Positions 24,596-34,362 of a stretch of DNA of 64,000 nt are shown one piece after another. A program made the position numbers and the translations under genes. The notes beneath the pieces are model-generated. The model was not told the DNA's origin. It searched no databases and worked only from the letters and a program-made list of their open reading frames with translations. Every line of letters begins with the position of its first letter. The first letter of the stretch is position 1. The stretch is from Mycobacterium colombiense (GTDB taxonomy: Bacteria; Actinomycetota; Actinomycetes; Mycobacteriales; Mycobacteriaceae), in assembly GCF_001953985.1 (NCBI RefSeq), contig NZ_MBEI01000031.1, positions 124,001 to 188,000 of the forward strand, in the 5' to 3' direction.

Positions 24596-25375
24596 TCAGT
24601 CCCAGTCTTCCGCCACGCCGAAGGCATCGCTAATCCCTTGACGTCCGGTGTCGGTGAGCACGACCGCGCGGCGTTGGTTGATACGACGGATCCAGTCGAG
24701 GTCGAACATGCGTCGGGTAAGCGCCACGCCGAGCGCGCCCGCGAGGTGGTGTCGTTGTTCCGACCAGTCCACGCAGTAGCGGATCATCCGCTTGTTGTCG
24801 TTGCCGAGGTCTATACCCAAGGCGGCCAATGTTTCTCGTCCTCGCGGAGTCAGCCGGTAGGTCAGGTCGGATCCGGGTGTCGACAGCCGGTCGGCGACGG
24901 CCTCTTCGGGACGGTAGCGTCCGTCGCCGCCCGTGAGCAGATCGTGGTCCAGCATGGCGCTCATGACGGCCACCCCCAGCCGGCCGGCCAGATGGTCATA
25001 ACAGGTGCGGGCCCTCCGCAGCGTGTGCGCACGCGTGCCCTGGCGCAGCGAGCGAATCGGCTCGGGCGCAGAGATTCGGGCGAGCGCCTCCAAAGCTTCG
25101 GCGACAGGCGAGCCGGCCAGACGAAAGTAGCGGGCACGACCTTGGCGGTGCACGGTCAGCAGCCCCGCGCGCACCAGCTGGGCAAGATGCTCGCTGACCG
25201 TGGAGGCCGCCACCCCGGCTTCGGCGGCCAGCACGCTGGCGGGCAACGCGCGCCCGTCGAGCAACGCCATCAACACCCGCGCCCGGGTGCGCTCGCCGAT
25301 CAGCGCGGCAACGCCGGCGATGTTGGCGTCACCGCCATGCCCGGCGGCGATGGCGACAGCGGGATCGATGGACAT
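24596..25375 (-). CDS. ArsR family winged-helix regulator
   Basis: 259 residues, long for ArsR (about 100), because a second helical domain follows the winged helix. The DNA-binding part is GERTRARVLMALLDGRALPA, SVLAAEAGVAASTVSEHLAQ, LVRAGLLTVHRQGRARYF (about residues 20-85). The C-terminal half repeats a wHTH-like pattern (LTYRLTPRGRETLAALGI) and may bind a ligand. No metal-binding ELCVCDL motif is present. ATG 25375 is preferred over the longer frame. It is divergent from an NTF2-like gene over a 64-base spacer with overlapping inverted repeats. Confidence 0.87.
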   Translation of the reverse strand: MSIDPAVAIAAGHGGDANIAGVAALIGERTRARVLMALLDGRALPASVLAAEAGVAASTVSEHLAQLVRAGLLTVHRQGRARYFRLAGSPVAEALEALARISAPEPIRSLRQGTRAHTLRRARTCYDHLAGRLGVAVMSAMLDHDLLTGGDGRYRPEEAVADRLSTPGSDLTYRLTPRGRETLAALGIDLGNDNKRMIRYCVDWSEQRHHLAGALGVALTRRMFDLDWIRRINQRRAVVLTDTGRQGISDAFGVAEDWD

Positions 25376-25399
25376 GCCACCACGATAGGCGGCATTTAT

Positions 25400-25424
25400 T
25401 TCGGCCGGCACCGAAGTAATTCGG
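25400..25424. promoter_or_regulatory. Overlapping inverted repeats in the arsR/NTF2 spacer
   Basis: TTCGG (25400-25404), CCGAA (25411-25415) and TTCGG (25420-25424) form two overlapping inverted repeats with six- and four-base centres in the 64-bp divergent spacer. They are suitable operator half-sites for the ArsR-type protein to control both genes. Confidence 0.45.
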
Positions 25425-25439
25425 CGTAAGGATGGGGTT

Positions 25440-25859
25440 ATGGACACCCACGACACCACCGCGATCGAGGCAGTGATGCACGCTTGGGAGCGCGCACTGG
25501 CCGCCCACGACCTGGACGCCCTGCTGGCCTGCTATGCGCCCGATGCGACCTTGGAAAGCCCAGTGGCTGCGCACATTACCGGCGGGGACGGGATCCGCCG
25601 AGGCCACTCCGAACTGCGGCCGTTCCTGGCCGAGGTGGTAGCTCGCACCCCGAAGCTGCGCACCTATCACCGGGCCGGGTTTTTCACCGACGGTCGCCGC
25701 GCGACTTGGGAGTATCCGCGTGTGACCCCCCAGGGTGAGCAGATGGACTTCGTCGAGGTCATGGAGATCGAAGACGGCTTGATCCAGGCCCACCGCGTGT
25801 ATTGGGGCTGGCGCGGCGTCCAGGTCCTGATCAACGACGAATACCACCGGGATTCTTGA
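25440..25859 (+). CDS. NTF2-like (SnoaL fold) protein
   Basis: 139 residues: AIEAVMHAWERALAAHDLDA, then LLACYAPDATLESPVA, GHSELRPFLAEVV and VEVMEIEDGLIQAHRVYWGW. This is the cone-like NTF2/SnoaL fold shared by polyketide cyclases, ketosteroid isomerases and many orphan proteins; no catalytic residue can be assigned confidently. The start is ATG 25440. Divergent from, and probably regulated by, the ArsR-type protein. Confidence 0.85.
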   Translation: MDTHDTTAIEAVMHAWERALAAHDLDALLACYAPDATLESPVAAHITGGDGIRRGHSELRPFLAEVVARTPKLRTYHRAGFFTDGRRATWEYPRVTPQGEQMDFVEVMEIEDGLIQAHRVYWGWRGVQVLINDEYHRDS

Positions 25860-25889
25860 GTTTTCGGCCAACGGCGGCGTGCGGCGGGC

Positions 25890-26105
25890 TCAGTTCACCC
25901 CGCGCCCGGTGCTTTGCTGCAATTCATCAATCATGCTGGACGCCTGGGCTTTGGTCAGGTCATCGGGGACTTCCCGGCCGGCCTCCTGTGCGAGTGTGTG
26001 CAGGTAACTGCGCTGTGGTCCCGTCATCGGCTCATCACCCGTGGTCCAATCGGATGGATCCTTTTCCGCCGTTTCGTTCGGCGCCTGTCGGGTGTCTTCG
26101 CTCAT
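25890..26105 (-). CDS. DUF3072 small protein
   Basis: 71 residues beginning MSEDTRQAPNETAEKDPSDW, with a charged, disordered N-terminal half and the conserved C-terminal MTGPQRSYLHTLAQEAGREV, PDDLTKAQASSMIDELQQST motif of the DUF3072 family. A strong ribosome site GGGAGGTGA lies about seven bases before ATG 26105, settling the start inside a longer frame. Function unknown. It is transcribed away from the Jet operon. Confidence 0.85.
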   Translation of the reverse strand: MSEDTRQAPNETAEKDPSDWTTGDEPMTGPQRSYLHTLAQEAGREVPDDLTKAQASSMIDELQQSTGRGVN

Positions 26106-26306
26106 GTCGCCATCACCTCCCACCCCGGAATAACCATCGCACACTTGTTCGAAACATGTTCTCCAGCGGCGGTCTGCAACAGGTGACCACTGGGGTTTGA
26201 GCGATGCATGAGAGAGCTGTGACCAACCCACTCAAACCAGCCCCCGACACTCCACGCACCGAACGGCGATTGTCGGCGCCGTGCCATATCTTGGACCGTC
26301 CGAGAG

Positions 26307-27809
26307 ATGATCGATCGAGACGGAGGGCATGTGCTGGACGACGACACCACGCTGTCGCCTGCCGACCTGCTCGAACTCAATCGTGGCCTTCAGGGCTCGC
26401 CGACGGTCCGCCTGCTGGCGACGCTGAACCTCAACCTCTACGCCACCCTGATGGAGCGCCAGCTCAGCGGCGGCGTGGTTCCCGAGACTGACCTTGTCGT
26501 ACGTCTCGAGCGCGACCTCGCCGAACTCGATCAGGCCGGCGAGCAGTCCGGCCTGGCCCTGATCAAGTCCTGGGCCAGCCAGGGTTGGCTGCACCGCGTC
26601 GCCGACCAGCGCTCCGGTGTCGAGCGCAACCTGTGTTACTTGACGCAGGAGGCGCGCCGGGCGCTCGACTTCCTGCGCGGCATGCGGCGGCAGGACACCA
26701 TCGCCACCGGCGGCTCGATCAACGGCATCGCATCCCGCCTCAAGCAGGTCGCGCTGCGCGTCGGCAATGACCCCGACCGCATCCGCGCCGGCATAGCAGC
26801 CGAAATCGCCGCGCTCCAAAGCGAACTCGACGCGCTCGAACAAGGTGTCACAGCGGCCGAGCACAGCCACGACGTCGACCTCACCGACGCCTACGACGAG
26901 GCCCACGCCATCGCCCTGCAGATGGAACGACTGATCACCGACATCGGCCAGTACGGGACCCTGATCGAACGAGCCACCGCCGCCCTCGACGAGCCGATCG
27001 ACAGCAACGTCGAATACCGCGACCGGCAGCGACGCATGTACGCCGACTACGAGGCCGCCTGGGAATCCCAGGGCCGCGACTCGCACCGCGCATTCCTGCG
27101 CATGATCAACGACCCCGACCAGCGCGCCGAGTTCGAAGCCGACGTCGCCGCCGTCGCCGAGGCGCTTCCCGCCCTCGACCCCGCCCTGCGCAAGGTGATG
27201 GCCGGCTTCTTCGAACTTGTCGGTCATCAGATCGACGAGGTGGAACGCATCCAGCAGCGCTGCGCGCAGCGCGTCAAACGGTTCACCGCGTTCGGCACCC
27301 TCGAGCAGAGCCGCGGCGTGGCCCGTCAGCTCAACGAGGCCATCGGCGCCGCCCGCAACCTGCTCAAAGCATCGCTGACCGACTCACGGCTGGACATCGA
27401 ACTTCCCCTGGCCCGCCACGCGTTCAGTTCGGTTGGCGCGCTGAGCTTCCGGATTGGTGACCTGTCCAACCCGAAGCCCGCTCAGGTCGCCGAGGACGAG
27501 GTCGACCTGACCAGCTTCGCCGCGCTCACCACCCAGGTCGACGCACCCGCGATGTCGGAGATGATCAACACCGCAATCAGTTCTGGGTCGAGACTGTCCC
27601 TGCCAGATGCGGTCGCGATGCTCGATTCGGCCTACCTCGGCCACGTCATCGTGCTGTGGTCCTGGGCGCTCAAACAACCGGAATCCGCACAGGGTTCCGA
27701 GTCGGTCACGGTCCGCTTTCAGTCCCTGGACGGGCGCGACCGCGAAATGGAGGTGCCGCACTTGATGTTCACCGAGCCGGTTTCCACCCTGCTGGGGGCC
27801 ACCGCGTGA
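26307..27809 (+). CDS. jetA: JetA/EptA/MksF-like (DUF3375) kleisin-type subunit
   Basis: 500 residues of the DUF3375 family: LSPADLLELNRGLQGSPTVR, LLATLNLNLYATLMERQL, a winged-helix region SWASQGWLHRVADQRSGVER with NLCYLTQEARRALDFL, and a long helical middle with RLIEQ-type coiled coil (EIAALQSELDALEQGV). In Wadjet/MksBEF complexes this is the kleisin-like subunit bridging SMC heads. Start ATG 26307; GTG 26331 directly behind GGAGGG is an alternative. The stop overlaps jetB (GTGA). Related mycobacterial EptABC(D) restricts plasmid transformation in M. smegmatis. Confidence 0.9.
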   Translation: MIDRDGGHVLDDDTTLSPADLLELNRGLQGSPTVRLLATLNLNLYATLMERQLSGGVVPETDLVVRLERDLAELDQAGEQSGLALIKSWASQGWLHRVADQRSGVERNLCYLTQEARRALDFLRGMRRQDTIATGGSINGIASRLKQVALRVGNDPDRIRAGIAAEIAALQSELDALEQGVTAAEHSHDVDLTDAYDEAHAIALQMERLITDIGQYGTLIERATAALDEPIDSNVEYRDRQRRMYADYEAAWESQGRDSHRAFLRMINDPDQRAEFEADVAAVAEALPALDPALRKVMAGFFELVGHQIDEVERIQQRCAQRVKRFTAFGTLEQSRGVARQLNEAIGAARNLLKASLTDSRLDIELPLARHAFSSVGALSFRIGDLSNPKPAQVAEDEVDLTSFAALTTQVDAPAMSEMINTAISSGSRLSLPDAVAMLDSAYLGHVIVLWSWALKQPESAQGSESVTVRFQSLDGRDREMEVPHLMFTEPVSTLLGATA

Positions 27810-28516
27810 CCGTCGAAGAGACCGTCGACTACAGCGGGTTCTCCGCACTCCCCCAGGTCGACCAGACGGCCCGCGCCCCGCACCAGCGCCGACCGCGGTT
27901 CGACGGCGACGTATCCGAGCTGCCCGACCGTGCCTGCTGGGCGCTGCAGCAGCTGCTGACGCGCCGCTACATCAGTGCCGAAGCCGATCGCGACGTCTAC
28001 ACCTGGGTGCTGGAGTACCGCGCCCAACTGTCGGTCAGACTGTCCGAACTGGATCTGTTGCTGCGCGTCGTCGAGGGCGCCGACGTCGCGTTCGTCGAGC
28101 AGGCCCGCTACGAATCCGCCCGGGGCGTAAAGCTTTTGCGCCGTGAGCCACTGCGCACCTATGACTCGATCCTGGCGCTGCACCTGGCGCAGATGATGCG
28201 CGCTTCTGGTGACCAGGCGGTTGTGATCAGCCGCGACGAAATGCATGGGCTGTTCTCCGGCGTGCTCAACGATGTCGACCGCGACGCCGTCACGTTCGCC
28301 GCGCGCATCGACGGCGCCATCGCGCGGCTGGCGTCTCTGGAGATCTTGCGCAAGACCCGCGACGACGAGGACAGCTACACCGTGAGCCCGGTCATCAACG
28401 CAGTCATGACGGCGTCGGTGATCACCGAGCTGCAGCAGCAGTTCGAGATCCTTCTGGGCGGCGGCGTGTCCGAGGAGCAGTGTCCCGACGACGAGGAGGA
28501 ACGCGAGGATGACTGA
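27806..28516 (+). CDS. jetB: JetB/EptB/MksE-like (DUF4194) subunit
   Basis: 236 residues from GTG 27806, overlapping the jetA stop by four bases. The DUF4194 pattern is seen in [60 protein letters not shown] and a winged-helix [20 protein letters not shown]. This is the KITE-like accessory subunit that binds the kleisin in Wadjet and MksBEF complexes. An acidic tail ([10 protein letters not shown]) overlaps the first codons of jetC by eight bases, which points to tight stoichiometric coupling. Confidence 0.9.
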   Translation: MTVEETVDYSGFSALPQVDQTARAPHQRRPRFDGDVSELPDRACWALQQLLTRRYISAEADRDVYTWVLEYRAQLSVRLSELDLLLRVVEGADVAFVEQARYESARGVKLLRREPLRTYDSILALHLAQMMRASGDQAVVISRDEMHGLFSGVLNDVDRDAVTFAARIDGAIARLASLEILRKTRDDEDSYTVSPVINAVMTASVITELQQQFEILLGGGVSEEQCPDDEEEREDD

Positions 28517-31500
28517 ACAGTTCCACCTGTCGCGCCTGCAGGTCATCAACTGGGGTGTCTTCGACGGGTATCACTCCATCCCGTTCAGCGAAGGTGGCGC
28601 ACTGATCGCCGGCGCCTCCGGCAGCGGCAAATCCTCACTGCTGGACGCTATTTCGCTCGGCTTCCTGCCGTTCAACCGGCGTAACTTCAACGCCTCCGGC
28701 GACAACACCGCCGCCGGGTCGAGCGCGGGCCGGCGGACCGTCGACAAATACGTCCGCGGCGCCTGGGGTCAGCGCAGCGATGCCGGCACCAGCAAGGTCA
28801 TGTACCTGCGCGGCGACGGCACCGCGTGGTCGGCGATCGCCGTCACCTACCGCAGCAACACCGGCCGCACCGTCACCGGCCTGGTGCTCAAGTGGCTCAC
28901 CGGCGAATCCCGGTCGGATTCCTCGAGCCGGTTCGCGCTGGCCGACGGCGACCGCGATATCGAGAACGTCTGCAACCGCTGGGCCGCTGCCCGCTTCGAC
29001 GCCGCGGTGTTCAAAGACGACTGGCGATTCTCCACCAAGGTGGAATCGCAGTACCTCGCCCAGCTGTACGCCACCATCGGCATCCGTGCCTCCGACGCCG
29101 CGCAGCAGCTGCTCGGCAAGGCCAAATCACTGAAAAGCGTTGGCGGGCTTGAGCAGTTCGTCCGGGAGTTCATGCTCGACGAGCCCAGCAGCCTGAGCCG
29201 GTTGCCCGAAGCGCTCAAGCAGATCGACCCCTTGGTCGACGCCCGTGAACTGCTGGCCGTCGCGCAACGCAAGCGCAAGATCCTCGGCGACATCGAAAAG
29301 ATCCAGCAGCGCTACGCCTCGGAGTCCTCCGACCTGGGCATCATCGATCTCGTCGACCAGCCGATGGTCCGCGCCTACACCGATCACGTCCGGCTCGCGC
29401 AGTGCCCCGCGCAAATCGAATCGCTCGACGCAACCATCGATCAGCTCGGCAACGAATACGAAGACGTCACCCGCCAGCTCAATCTTGCCAAGGCCGAGGG
29501 CGATTCGCTGAACGCGCAGATTAGCGGATCAAGCACCAGCCTGGGGCCGCTGCAGTCGCAGGTGGCCGCCGCCGAGGCGCACGCCGAACAGGTGTCGCGC
29601 CGGCGGACCGCCTACGAATCCATGCTCAACACACACGGTCTCGACATCCCGGACACCGCCGACGAATTCTGGAATCTGCGCGAGGAACTCAGCACGCGGG
29701 CCACCGAGTTGCTGGCCAAACTGGATCGCGGCAGGGAAGCCTCGACCGATGCCGAGTACGCCCAGAAGGTCGCCCGCATCGCCCGCGACGACGCCGCCAA
29801 GGAACTCAAACGCGTCGAGCGCGTGGGCTCGGCGCTGCCGGAGTTCGCGCTCACCATGCGCGAACAGATCTGCGCCGCTGTGGGTATCGATCCCGGTGAG
29901 CTACCCTACATCGCCGAGCTGATGGATCTGCGGCCCGAGCAGAGCCGCTGGCGCGTCGCGGTCGAAAAGGTGCTGCGCGGTGTGGGTTTGCGGCTGCTCG
30001 TCCCCGACAGTCACTACGCGGCGGTGCTGCGGTTCGTCAACGAGACCAACATGGGTGGGAGACTGCAGCTGCACCACGTCCGCGTCCGGTTCGTCGGCGC
30101 GCAGGTCGCCGAGGCCGAGCCGAACACGTTGGCGGGCAAGCTGTTCGTGGTCGACCCCACCCATGACTGCGCCGCCGAGGCCGCCGACGTCATCGCCGCA
30201 GCCGGTGATCACATCTGCGTCGACACCCCCGATGTGTTCTCCCGGTTCCGGCGCGCCGTCACCGACACCGGCCTGTACAAGGACTCCGAGCGCCTGGCCA
30301 TCAAGGACGACCGACGGCCGCTCAAGCAGGCCGATTACATCTACCAGGGCGATGTCGCCGCCAAGGTCGACGCGCTGACCGTGGATCTCGCCAACGCCGA
30401 AGAGGCGTTTCGCCGGGCCCGCAACGTCGCCGACGAGATCGCCGCCGAGCGTCAGCAGTGGCGGGACCGGGCCGCGGCGTTCAAGGCGATCTGCGATCAG
30501 TTCGAGCAGTGGACCCACATCGACACCGAGACCGCCGATGGGCACGCCGACCGGCTGCGCGAGCAGTTCGAGCTGCTGCTGGCCGACAATCCCGACATCG
30601 AGGCGCTCACCGCGCGCGCCGAGGAGTGGTGGGAACAGATCCAGGCGCTGATGACCCGCCGCGGCGCCATCCAGACCCGCCGCGACGACCTCGACGGTCG
30701 CCGCACCCAGCTGCTCGAGTTGCAGGAACGGCTCGCTCCGGCATTCGTGTCCGAGCCGCTGACCGACCTGCTGAACCGCTACGCCGCCGACGTGCCGGTT
30801 TCGCTCGACATGCTCAACCCGGAACCGCACCGCGACGCCGTCTTTACCGCGATCCGGCGCGAACGTGAGCAGCTCCGCGAAAGCCGCAGGCGCTCATACG
30901 ATGAGCTCGCGCGCATTCTCAACACCTTCGACACCGCGTTTCCCGACGCGATCCCCAACGACAGCGACGTGTTCGACGAGCGCGTGCACGATTACGTCGC
31001 GTTGTGCCGCCACATCGACGAGCGGGAACTGCCCGAGGCCTACGAGCGGATGATGCGGCTGGTCACCGAGCAGGCGCCCGACGCCATCCTGACCCTGCAC
31101 CGGGTGGCCGAGCAGGAGGCCCGGCGGATCAGCGAGCAGATCGAACGGGTCAACACCGGCCTGGGGGCGGTGGAGTTCAATCGCGGCACCCGGCTCACCC
31201 TGCGCGCCACCTCGCGCAGCCTGACCGCGGTCGCCGAGCTCACCGAGATCGTTCGGGCCATCTCGCGGCGCATCGCCGAAGTCGGCCTCGGCGACAAGCA
31301 GGCCATCCTGGACCAGTACGCCGACATCTTGCGGCTGCGCAACCGGTTGGCGTCGACCGCACCGGAAGACAAGGCCTGGACCCGCGACGCCCTCGACGTT
31401 CGCAACCGGTTCACCTTCGACTGCGCCGAATGGGACGTCAGCAGCGATGAGCTGATCCGCACCCACAGCAACGCCGGCGACAACTCGGGTGGCGAGCAGG

Positions 31501-31871
31501 AGAAGCTGATGGCCTTCTGCTTGGCCGGTGCGCTGAGCTTCAACCTGGCCAATCCCGAAAGTGCCGACAACAAACCGGTTTTCGCCCAGTTGATGCTCGA
31601 TGAAGCATTCTCCAAGTCCGACCCACAGTTCGCGCAGCAGGCTCTGCAGGCGTTCCGCAAGTTCGGTTTCCAACTGGTGATCGTGGCGACCGTGCAGAAC
31701 GCCACTACCATCCAGCCCTATATCGACAGCGTGGTGATGGTGTCCAAGCGCGAAGCCACCGGCCGCAACTCTCGCCCGGTGGCGACTGTGAGCACCAAGA
31801 CGATCACGGACTTCACAGCGCTCCGGCACGAGATGCGGACGTCGGCTGCGCTGGTCCCGGCCGGGGTCTGA
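28509..31871 (+). CDS. jetC: JetC/EptC/MksB-like SMC ATPase
   Basis: 1120 residues of an SMC/MukB-like motor. Walker [10 protein letters not shown] is at residues 35-43 (Lys41). Two long coiled-coil stretches (about 230-460 and 620-960) flank a hinge-like globular region containing [20 protein letters not shown]. The C-terminal head carries the ABC signature [18 protein letters not shown] and Walker [20 protein letters not shown], followed by VIVATVQ. All ATPase motifs are intact. In Wadjet it extrudes DNA loops so that JetD can cut circular plasmids. No jetD follows: the next gene is a small secreted protein. Confidence 0.93.
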   Translation: MTEQFHLSRLQVINWGVFDGYHSIPFSEGGALIAGASGSGKSSLLDAISLGFLPFNRRNFNASGDNTAAGSSAGRRTVDKYVRGAWGQRSDAGTSKVMYLRGDGTAWSAIAVTYRSNTGRTVTGLVLKWLTGESRSDSSSRFALADGDRDIENVCNRWAAARFDAAVFKDDWRFSTKVESQYLAQLYATIGIRASDAAQQLLGKAKSLKSVGGLEQFVREFMLDEPSSLSRLPEALKQIDPLVDARELLAVAQRKRKILGDIEKIQQRYASESSDLGIIDLVDQPMVRAYTDHVRLAQCPAQIESLDATIDQLGNEYEDVTRQLNLAKAEGDSLNAQISGSSTSLGPLQSQVAAAEAHAEQVSRRRTAYESMLNTHGLDIPDTADEFWNLREELSTRATELLAKLDRGREASTDAEYAQKVARIARDDAAKELKRVERVGSALPEFALTMREQICAAVGIDPGELPYIAELMDLRPEQSRWRVAVEKVLRGVGLRLLVPDSHYAAVLRFVNETNMGGRLQLHHVRVRFVGAQVAEAEPNTLAGKLFVVDPTHDCAAEAADVIAAAGDHICVDTPDVFSRFRRAVTDTGLYKDSERLAIKDDRRPLKQADYIYQGDVAAKVDALTVDLANAEEAFRRARNVADEIAAERQQWRDRAAAFKAICDQFEQWTHIDTETADGHADRLREQFELLLADNPDIEALTARAEEWWEQIQALMTRRGAIQTRRDDLDGRRTQLLELQERLAPAFVSEPLTDLLNRYAADVPVSLDMLNPEPHRDAVFTAIRREREQLRESRRRSYDELARILNTFDTAFPDAIPNDSDVFDERVHDYVALCRHIDERELPEAYERMMRLVTEQAPDAILTLHRVAEQEARRISEQIERVNTGLGAVEFNRGTRLTLRATSRSLTAVAELTEIVRAISRRIAEVGLGDKQAILDQYADILRLRNRLASTAPEDKAWTRDALDVRNRFTFDCAEWDVSSDELIRTHSNAGDNSGGEQEKLMAFCLAGALSFNLANPESADNKPVFAQLMLDEAFSKSDPQFAQQALQAFRKFGFQLVIVATVQNATTIQPYIDSVVMVSKREATGRNSRPVATVSTKTITDFTALRHEMRTSAALVPAGV

Positions 31872-31994
31872 CGCCCGTCGCTGAGACGGAGCACCTACCG
31901 CCAGCAGCTTTTTGGGATCGGTAGCCGAGCAAAAACGTAAGACTTTCGCAAGCTTTCGGCGTTAAATGCCTGATAGCAGCGAAAGGACGATGCT

Positions 31995-32399
31995 GTGGAC
32001 ACTTCCCGGACCCTGAGGAATGTTGTTGGTGCGGCCCTGTTGTCGGGCGGCCTCGCGGTGGCCGGAATGGCACTCGCACCGGGTGGCGCACACGCCCAGC
32101 CCGGCCCGTTGCCGGCCACGCACGGCTTCGTACCAGAAGACGGGCCGGTACCGCCCGGCGCGAGCGGGCCCTACACCTGTTGCCCAGAAGACCAAAAGAC
32201 CGGGCTGCACCCCCAGACGGGCCGTGGATGCCCGGGGACGCAAGTCAACTGGGACGCGAGTCAGTGCCACACCTGGTACGGCGTCGTCTGGGGACATGGC
32301 AACGCCGCCCCCGGTATTTGGGAGGGTGGCCCACCGCCGCCCGAGGCGACGCGGAAGCCGTGGTGCGGATTCCCCTTCATGTGTTCGGGAACCCCGTGA
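31995..32399 (+). CDS. Small secreted Cys/Pro-rich protein
   Basis: 134 residues. The signal peptide (MDTSRTLRNVVGAALLSGGL, cleavage near AHA) is followed by a mature chain with five or more cysteines and many Pro/Gly residues: GPYTCCPEDQKTGLHPQTGR, GCPGTQVNWDASQCHTWYG, CGFPFMCSGTP. GTG 31995 follows an AAAGGA ribosome site by about seven bases. Unknown function; similar in kind to the protein at 20463. It occupies the place where jetD would be expected, but bears no resemblance to a nuclease. Confidence 0.75.
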   Translation: MDTSRTLRNVVGAALLSGGLAVAGMALAPGGAHAQPGPLPATHGFVPEDGPVPPGASGPYTCCPEDQKTGLHPQTGRGCPGTQVNWDASQCHTWYGVVWGHGNAAPGIWEGGPPPPEATRKPWCGFPFMCSGTP

Positions 32400-32410
32400 T
32401 CCCGCCCCGA

Positions 32411-33415
32411 TCAGTTCGGCAGTGAGCGTGGGAGTCCCCAGTGCGGCAGTAGGTCGTTGTCGAAACGGGTGAGTGCGCTGATGCGGCCGCCCGCAAGGGT
32501 CAGCACAAGCAGCCCCGCCCCGCGCTGGACGTTGCCGCGGCGAGCGCGGAGGTAGGCGCCGAAGGCGGGTTGGCCGTTGGCGCGGGTGGGAATCAGGTGA
32601 TACGCGCGGGCTGTATGAAAGATGCTGGCGTAGAAGCGAGCCACGACGTCGCGTCCGTGGTATTCGAGGGGAATCGGCGGCATGGAGACCCGGACGTCGT
32701 CGGTGAGCAGGTCGACGAGGGCGTCGACGTCGCCGTCCTGGTAGGCGCGGACGAATTTCGTCACCAGCGCCTGTTCGGCTGGTGAGTCGGGAGCGGGGGG
32801 CGCTTCGGCTTCGTGTTCTGAGAGGTGACGCCGTAGGCTGGAGCGAGCGCGCTTCAGCGCGCTGTTCACTGATTCGACTGTGCTGTCCAGCATTTCGGCG
32901 ACTTCGCTGGCGTGGTAGCCGAGCACTTCGCGCAGGATGAGCACTGCGCGCTGGCGGGCCGGTAGCACGTTGAGCGCGGTCACGAACGCCAGTGAGATGG
33001 CCTCGGTTTGCTCGTAGCGTGCTTCCGGTCCCGGCGGTGCATGCAGCGCGCCTTCAAGGAGAGCATCAGGATATGGCTCAAGCCAGGTGATTTCGCCGAG
33101 TCGGGTGGGCTCCGGCGGATTAATCCCCGGCACGTTCCACGCCTTGGCCGGGCGTCGACTGGTCATGCGCAAGGTGGTGAGGCAGCGGTTGGTGGCGATG
33201 CGGTAAAGCCAGGTGCGGATCGAGGCGCGTCCCTCGAACCCGTCGATGCTCTGCCATGCCGAAAGTAGCGTGTCCTGCAGCGCGTCCTCGGCGTCTTGCA
33301 ACGACCCGAGCATCCGGTAGCAGTGCACCAACAGCTCGCGGCGGTGCGGCCCCGTCAAGCGCCGGAACGCCTCCCCATCGCCGGCCCGCGCCCTGGCTAT
33401 CAATTCGGTTGCCAT
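32411..33415 (-). CDS. ECF sigma factor, SigG-like with SnoaL-like C-terminus
   Basis: 334 residues. Sigma region 2 spans about 10-80 (LTGPHRRELLVHCYRMLGSL, QDAEDALQDTLLSAWQSIDG, ASIRTWLYRIATNRCL). Region 4 spans about 140-200 (LPARQRAVLILREVLGYHAS, EVAEMLDSTVESVNSALKRA). A C-terminal SnoaL/NTF2-like domain (AYQDGDVDALVDLLTDDVRV) follows, as in SigG and ECF41-type factors that control themselves through this domain and usually lack a classical anti-sigma gene. None is seen here. ATG 33415 (GTG 33418 also possible). The divergent neighbour is an SDR. Confidence 0.9.
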   Translation of the reverse strand: MATELIARARAGDGEAFRRLTGPHRRELLVHCYRMLGSLQDAEDALQDTLLSAWQSIDGFEGRASIRTWLYRIATNRCLTTLRMTSRRPAKAWNVPGINPPEPTRLGEITWLEPYPDALLEGALHAPPGPEARYEQTEAISLAFVTALNVLPARQRAVLILREVLGYHASEVAEMLDSTVESVNSALKRARSSLRRHLSEHEAEAPPAPDSPAEQALVTKFVRAYQDGDVDALVDLLTDDVRVSMPPIPLEYHGRDVVARFYASIFHTARAYHLIPTRANGQPAFGAYLRARRGNVQRGAGLLVLTLAGGRISALTRFDNDLLPHWGLPRSLPN

Positions 33416-33559
33416 CACCTACCACTTCGCTTCCTTCGTCTCGTTTACATATATGGACACCGGCCGGGCCCAAAAATGGGCGCGCCATGGGCGCCCAGTT
33501 TCTGCGCCACGCGGCATCCATACGTCCGACCGCTACTTGCTTGGATTAAAGGAGGACGC

Positions 33560-34282
33560 ATGACCATCGCTGGAAAAACCGTCTTGGTCACCGGTGCCAA
33601 CCGTGGCATCGGGAGGGCCATCGTCGAGGAGGCTTTGCACCGGGACGCCGCGCGGGTGTACGCCGGTACACGCCGGGCGGTCGCCCACCCGGATCCACGC
33701 GTGCAGGCCCTGAGGCTGGACATCACCGATGCAGCGCAGGTTGAGCACGTCGCCAGGGAAGTCGAATCCCTCGACATCCTGATCAACAACGCCGGGGTGG
33801 CACTCTACGACGACCTGAGCGATCGCGCCGTGCTCCAACAACACCTCGCGGTCAATCTCTTCGGCACGTATGACCTGACGCGGGCATTGCTGCCGTCGCT
33901 GATTCGGTCGCGGGGAGCCATCGTCAACAACCTCTCGGTGAACGCGCTGGCCCCGCTGCCCCTGATTCCCGCCTATTCCATCTCCAAGGCGGCCGCATTC
34001 AACTTGACGCAATCCTTGCGGGTTCTGTTGTCAGGACAGGGTGTCCGCGTTCACGCGGTACTGACCGGCCCGGTGGACACCGACATGACCCGAGGGCTCG
34101 ACATACCCAAATCGGCTGCGGACTCCGTGGCGCGCGCCATCCTCGACGGGGTGGAGCAAGGGGCCGAAGAGATCTTTCCCGATCCGATGTCGCAGTCGGT
34201 TTCGCGGAGCTGGCACAGCGGCGCGGCCAAGGCGCTCGAAGTCCAATACTCCGGTCTGATGAATCCGGAACCGGCCCGCTAG
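33560..34282 (+). CDS. Short-chain dehydrogenase/reductase
   Basis: A 240-residue SDR with TGANRGIG (12-19), NNAG, and a proper YSISK active site. Many SDRs with the PDPRVQALRLDITD and NNLSVNALAPLPLIPAYS style are annotated as generic oxidoreductases. The start ATG 33560 follows a perfect AAAGGAGG ribosome site; the long frame from 33296 is spurious. The substrate is unknown. A second, active-site-degenerate SDR follows after 80 bases. The divergent sigma factor might control this pair, given the shared 144-base upstream region. Confidence 0.9.
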   Translation: MTIAGKTVLVTGANRGIGRAIVEEALHRDAARVYAGTRRAVAHPDPRVQALRLDITDAAQVEHVAREVESLDILINNAGVALYDDLSDRAVLQQHLAVNLFGTYDLTRALLPSLIRSRGAIVNNLSVNALAPLPLIPAYSISKAAAFNLTQSLRVLLSGQGVRVHAVLTGPVDTDMTRGLDIPKSAADSVARAILDGVEQGAEEIFPDPMSQSVSRSWHSGAAKALEVQYSGLMNPEPAR

Positions 34283-34362
34283 ACCTGCAAGTGCCACTAA
34301 TGAAAGCCGAAACACATTCAGCCGCAACCAATCCGCCGCTTGACGGCGGAAGGAGGACCACA

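Noticed and set aside
31872..31994. Searched for the beginning of jetD behind jetC
   Set aside because: Only 123 bases, with no start or TOPRIM-like sequence in any frame.
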